Positions 61,395 to 64,000 of a stretch of 64,000 nucleotides of DNA are shown piece by piece. The stretch comes from Providencia rettgeri. Lineage in GTDB: Bacteria; Pseudomonadota; Gammaproteobacteria; Enterobacterales; Enterobacteriaceae. A model generated the notes under the pieces. That model did no database searches. It saw nothing but the letters and a program-made list of their open reading frames with translations, and was not told where the DNA came from. Position numbers and translations under genes: made by a program. Where the stretch lies: NCBI RefSeq assembly GCF_023205015.1, contig NZ_CP096258.1, positions 3,224,001 to 3,288,000 of the forward strand, written 5' to 3'. Each line of letters opens with the position of its first letter. Positions within the stretch are counted from its first letter, which is position 1.

Positions 61395-62198
61395 ATGCAA
61401 ACATCGGCACGAAACAAAAAATCAGTCCTGGTCACAGGTGCATCAAGCGGTATTGGCTTTTGTGCTGCACAAACACTTCGGCAGCGTGGCTACCATGTTA
61501 TTGTGGCCTGCCGTAAAGAAAGCGATATTTTGCGCCTAAAAGAGCTAGGTTATGACACGGTATCCCTTGACCTCGATGATAAGAATAGCATAGAAACCGC
61601 GGCTAAAACGGTGCTAACGCTCTGTAATCATCGCCTTTTCGGATTATTCAACAACGCGGGTTTTGGAGTGTATGGCCCGTTAAATAGCGTCAGCCGCGAA
61701 CAACTTGAAGCGCAATTTTCCACTAACTTTTTTGGTATTCACCAGTTAACTTTTTTGCTATTACCTGCAATGCTAGCACACCATGAAGGGCGGATTGTCC
61801 AGACTAGTTCAGTGATGGGGGTGATTTCAACCCCCGGTCGTGGCGCTTATGCCGCCAGCAAGTATGCTCTGGAGGCTTGGTCCGATGCGCTACGCCTAGA
61901 ATTAGCTGGAACAGGGGTGAAAGTGAGTTTGATTGAACCGGGCCCGATCCATACGGCTTTTACTGAAAATGTTGAACAAACACAAAAAGATAAACCTGTT
62001 AAAAACCCAGGTATTGCTTCACGTTTCACCTTAACACCAGAACATGTGGTAGAAAAACTGATCCATGCGTTAGAAAGCCCGCGCCCAAAAGTACGCTACT
62101 CTGTCACGTTATTAACCGTTGCAGTGCGCATCTTAAAACGTATTTTACCTGACAAAATAATGGATAGAATACTGGCAAATAAGGGGAAAAAAGCTTGA
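61395..62198 (+). CDS. ybbO: YbbO short-chain dehydrogenase
   Basis: A 267-aa classical SDR. Nucleotide loop TGASSGIGFCAAQ, NNAGFGVYG, the catalytic Ser in QTSSVMGV and YAASKYALEAW (Tyr-Lys), then IEPGPIHTAF. E. coli YbbO (269 aa) is an NADP-dependent aldehyde reductase in the same tesA-ybbO-ybbN order. The C-terminal segment (KIMDRILANKGKKA) is basic and could touch membranes. Confidence 0.92.
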   Translation: MQTSARNKKSVLVTGASSGIGFCAAQTLRQRGYHVIVACRKESDILRLKELGYDTVSLDLDDKNSIETAAKTVLTLCNHRLFGLFNNAGFGVYGPLNSVSREQLEAQFSTNFFGIHQLTFLLLPAMLAHHEGRIVQTSSVMGVISTPGRGAYAASKYALEAWSDALRLELAGTGVKVSLIEPGPIHTAFTENVEQTQKDKPVKNPGIASRFTLTPEHVVEKLIHALESPRPKVRYSVTLLTVAVRILKRILPDKIMDRILANKGKKA

Positions 62199-62273
62199 AA
62201 AAAGTAAAATCAGCCCCATTTTATGACTATTGCTCACCAATTCTATTAATAACAAATTCAAAAGAGACTTCTT

Positions 62274-63131
62274 ATGTTTGCTAACGCTCAGATAATTGAT
62301 ATTAACGAAACCAACCTACACCAAGTCATTGAACAATCAATGAACTTACCCGTCATGTTTTACTTTTGGTCACCGCGTAGCCCTCATTGCCAAGATTTCG
62401 GTACTATGTTGGAAAAAATTGCCAACGACTACGCAGGGTCATTTATTTTAGCTAAAGTTAATTGTGATGAAGAACAAATGATCGCAAGCCAGTTTGGCTT
62501 AAAAGCGATCCCTACCCTGTATGTATTGCAAAATGGTCGCCCTGTTGATGGCTTTGAAGGGCCACAGCCCGAAGAAGTGGTGCTGGAAATTTTATCTCGC
62601 GTATTGCCAAGCCCAGAAGAAATGAAAGCAGCACAAGCCGCTGAATTAATTGCAGAAGGTAAAGCACAAGAAGCGCTGCCATTGTTAAAAGAAGCACATC
62701 AGCTGAACCCCAAAAATAGCGATATCACATTATTATTGGCAGAAACCCAAATCGGTTTAAATCTCGTTGATGATGCACAAGCTACTTTAGAAGTTGTTCC
62801 ATTACAGGATAAAGACAGTCGCTACCAAGGTCTAATCGCACAAATTGAATTATTAAAACAAGCTGCGGACACGCCTGAAATTCAGCAATTACAAGATGAA
62901 TTCAATCAAGATCCGCAAAATACAACGTTAGCTGTTCAGTTAGCACTAAAACTGCATGAAGTGAACCGCAACGAAGAAGCGCTGGAAATGTTATTCAGCT
63001 TCTTACGTACCGACTTGGGTGCCGGTGACGGCGCGGTAAGAAAGACCATGATGGACATTATGTCTGCAATGGGGACTGGTGATGCTATTGCCAGTAAATA
63101 TCGTCGCCAAGTATATTCATTACTTTACTAA
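62274..63131 (+). CDS. cnoX: CnoX (YbbN) chaperedoxin
   Basis: A 285-aa protein with an N-terminal thioredoxin domain (about 1-115; active-site region SPRSPHCQDF is SxxC-like as in E. coli, so not a normal reductase) and a C-terminal TPR part (about 120-285: AAELIAEGKAQEALPLLKEAHQLNPKN and LALKLHEVNRNEEALEML). CnoX is a holdase that is turned on by hypochlorite, guards client cysteines and works with GroEL. Length equals E. coli YbbN (284). Followed 14 bp later by qmcA. Confidence 0.94.
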   Translation: MFANAQIIDINETNLHQVIEQSMNLPVMFYFWSPRSPHCQDFGTMLEKIANDYAGSFILAKVNCDEEQMIASQFGLKAIPTLYVLQNGRPVDGFEGPQPEEVVLEILSRVLPSPEEMKAAQAAELIAEGKAQEALPLLKEAHQLNPKNSDITLLLAETQIGLNLVDDAQATLEVVPLQDKDSRYQGLIAQIELLKQAADTPEIQQLQDEFNQDPQNTTLAVQLALKLHEVNRNEEALEMLFSFLRTDLGAGDGAVRKTMMDIMSAMGTGDAIASKYRRQVYSLLY

Positions 63132-63144
63132 TTAAGGGTTAAAT

Positions 63145-64000
63145 ATGGACTTGTTCGCCTTTGGTGCAATACCGATTATCATTTTTGTTGCTGTCGTTAT
63201 TGTTTTTACCTGTGTTAAAACAGTACCTCAAGGCTTCCAATGGACGGTTGAACGCTTCGGTCGCTATACCCGTACGCTACAACCGGGCTTGCATATTATT
63301 GTGCCATTTATGGATAAAATTGGCCGTCGTATCAATATGATGGAACAAGTCCTTGATATCCCATCTCAAGAAGTTATTTCCCGCGATAACGCCAACGTCA
63401 CGATTGACGCCGTCTGCTTTATTCAAGTGGTTGATCCTGTACGTGCAGCCTATGAAGTCAGTAACCTTGAGCTTTCAGTCCTGAATTTGACGATGACCAA
63501 TATTCGTACCGTATTAGGTTCCATGGAACTGGACGAAATGTTGTCACAACGTGATTCCATTAATAGCCGTTTGTTGCACGTAGTGGATGAAGCAACCAAC
63601 CCTTGGGGTGTCAAAATTACCCGTATCGAAATTCGTGACGTGAAACCACCAAAAGAATTGATTAGTGCGATGAATGCGCAAATGAAGGCTGAACGTACTA
63701 AACGTGCTGATATTCTTGAAGCCGAAGGGATCCGCCAAGCGGCAATTTTAAAAGCTGAAGGTGAAAAACAGTCACAAATTCTCAAAGCCGAAGGGGAACG
63801 TCAGTCGGCATTTTTACAAGCCGAAGCACGTGAAAGAGCCGCGGAAGCGGAAGCAAAAGCGACACAAATGGTATCTGAAGCTATCGCAGCCGGGGATATG
63901 CAAGCAATTAACTACTTTGTGGCGCAAAAATACACTGATGCACTGACTAGTATTGGTTCCGCCGAAAATAGCAAAGTCATCATGATGCCATTAGAAGCCA
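63145..64000 (+). CDS. qmcA: QmcA SPFH/stomatin-family membrane protein (partial)
   Basis: The first 285 codons are visible; the gene runs off the window (E. coli QmcA is 305 aa). One N-terminal helix (about 5-25) anchors it, followed by the SPFH domain (PQGFQWTVERFGRYTRTLQPGLHIIVPFMD, QEVISRDNANVTIDAVCFIQV, LNLTMTNIRTVLGSMELDEML, EIRDVKPPKELI) and a coiled-coil tail rich in Ala/Glu/Lys (KAEGEKQSQILKAEGERQSA). SPFH proteins form large membrane microdomains and protect or regulate proteases. Here it follows cnoX directly; in E. coli fetAB lies between. Confidence 0.94.
   Translation, partial: MDLFAFGAIPIIIFVAVVIVFTCVKTVPQGFQWTVERFGRYTRTLQPGLHIIVPFMDKIGRRINMMEQVLDIPSQEVISRDNANVTIDAVCFIQVVDPVRAAYEVSNLELSVLNLTMTNIRTVLGSMELDEMLSQRDSINSRLLHVVDEATNPWGVKITRIEIRDVKPPKELISAMNAQMKAERTKRADILEAEGIRQAAILKAEGEKQSQILKAEGERQSAFLQAEARERAAEAEAKATQMVSEAIAAGDMQAINYFVAQKYTDALTSIGSAENSKVIMMPLEA

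Noticed and set aside
1..64000. CRISPR arrays, rRNA genes, prophage structural genes, riboswitches
   Set aside because: None seen: no regularly spaced direct repeats, no rRNA-like sequence, and no phage structural genes. No riboswitch was recognised, although a subtle one could be missed by eye.

Overview
The window looks like a chromosomal segment of a low-GC enterobacterium of the Morganellaceae, most probably Providencia. The case rests on AT-rich intergenic DNA, Enterobacterales-type proteins throughout, E. coli-like gene order in the housekeeping blocks, and a set of accessory genes (arsRB, PACE pumps, Slam/hemophilin, a T3SS-effector-like protein) placed between them. The species cannot be fixed from the sequence alone.

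Layout: 0-1.2 kb is the end of a formate-dependent nitrite reductase (nrf) locus, with a fused nrfF-nrfG gene. 1.5-3.1 kb is a small secreted/anchored protein gene cut by a 1,233-bp IS3-family element with a 3-bp target duplication. 3.3-14 kb is mixed: a GDCCVxC protein, yegD, a DUF4822 protein, two separate LysR/PACE-efflux divergent pairs, a small secreted repeat protein, tonB with Fur-box-like DNA, an orphan dmsD behind a dmsC tail, dbpA, and a decayed codA. 14.5-24.7 kb holds cfa and a complete TMAO respiration locus, torS-torT-torR-torCAD, with tor boxes. 25.1-31.5 kb is a Fur-flanked heme-acquisition locus: a ChuY-like reductase divergent from a hemophilin, a Slam (type XI) outer-membrane translocon and a TonB-dependent receptor. 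32.8-38.3 kb is a poorly characterised cluster of a DUF3100 membrane protein, a small membrane partner and two M20 peptidases, with a LysR regulator. 38.4-40.3 kb is an ars operon whose arsC has decayed. 40.4-43.2 kb is a remnant-rich patch ending in a deleted integrase next to tRNA-Arg(TCT). 43.3-54.5 kb is core DNA (folD, ybcJ, fruBKA, cysS, ppiB, lpxH, purEK) with a degenerate YopH/SptP-type tyrosine phosphatase homologue inserted between fruA and cysS. 54.6-64 kb has a frameshifted MFS gene, a phytase-like secreted protein, and the ybbP-ybbA / tesA-ybbO-cnoX-qmcA block.

Functional themes: anaerobic respiration (nrf, dms remnant, tor), iron/heme acquisition (tonB, ChuY-like gene, hemophilin-Slam-receptor), efflux (PACE, ArsB), and sugar/purine/folate housekeeping. 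Many accessory genes are in visible decay (IS-split gene, dmsC, codA, rpn, arsC, int, MFS). The two observations I consider most worth a second look are the Slam-dependent hemophore locus with its divergent ChuY-like gene, and the catalytically dead YopH-like protein between fruA and cysS. All functional names come from reading the translated sequences and recalled family features; no database search was run.
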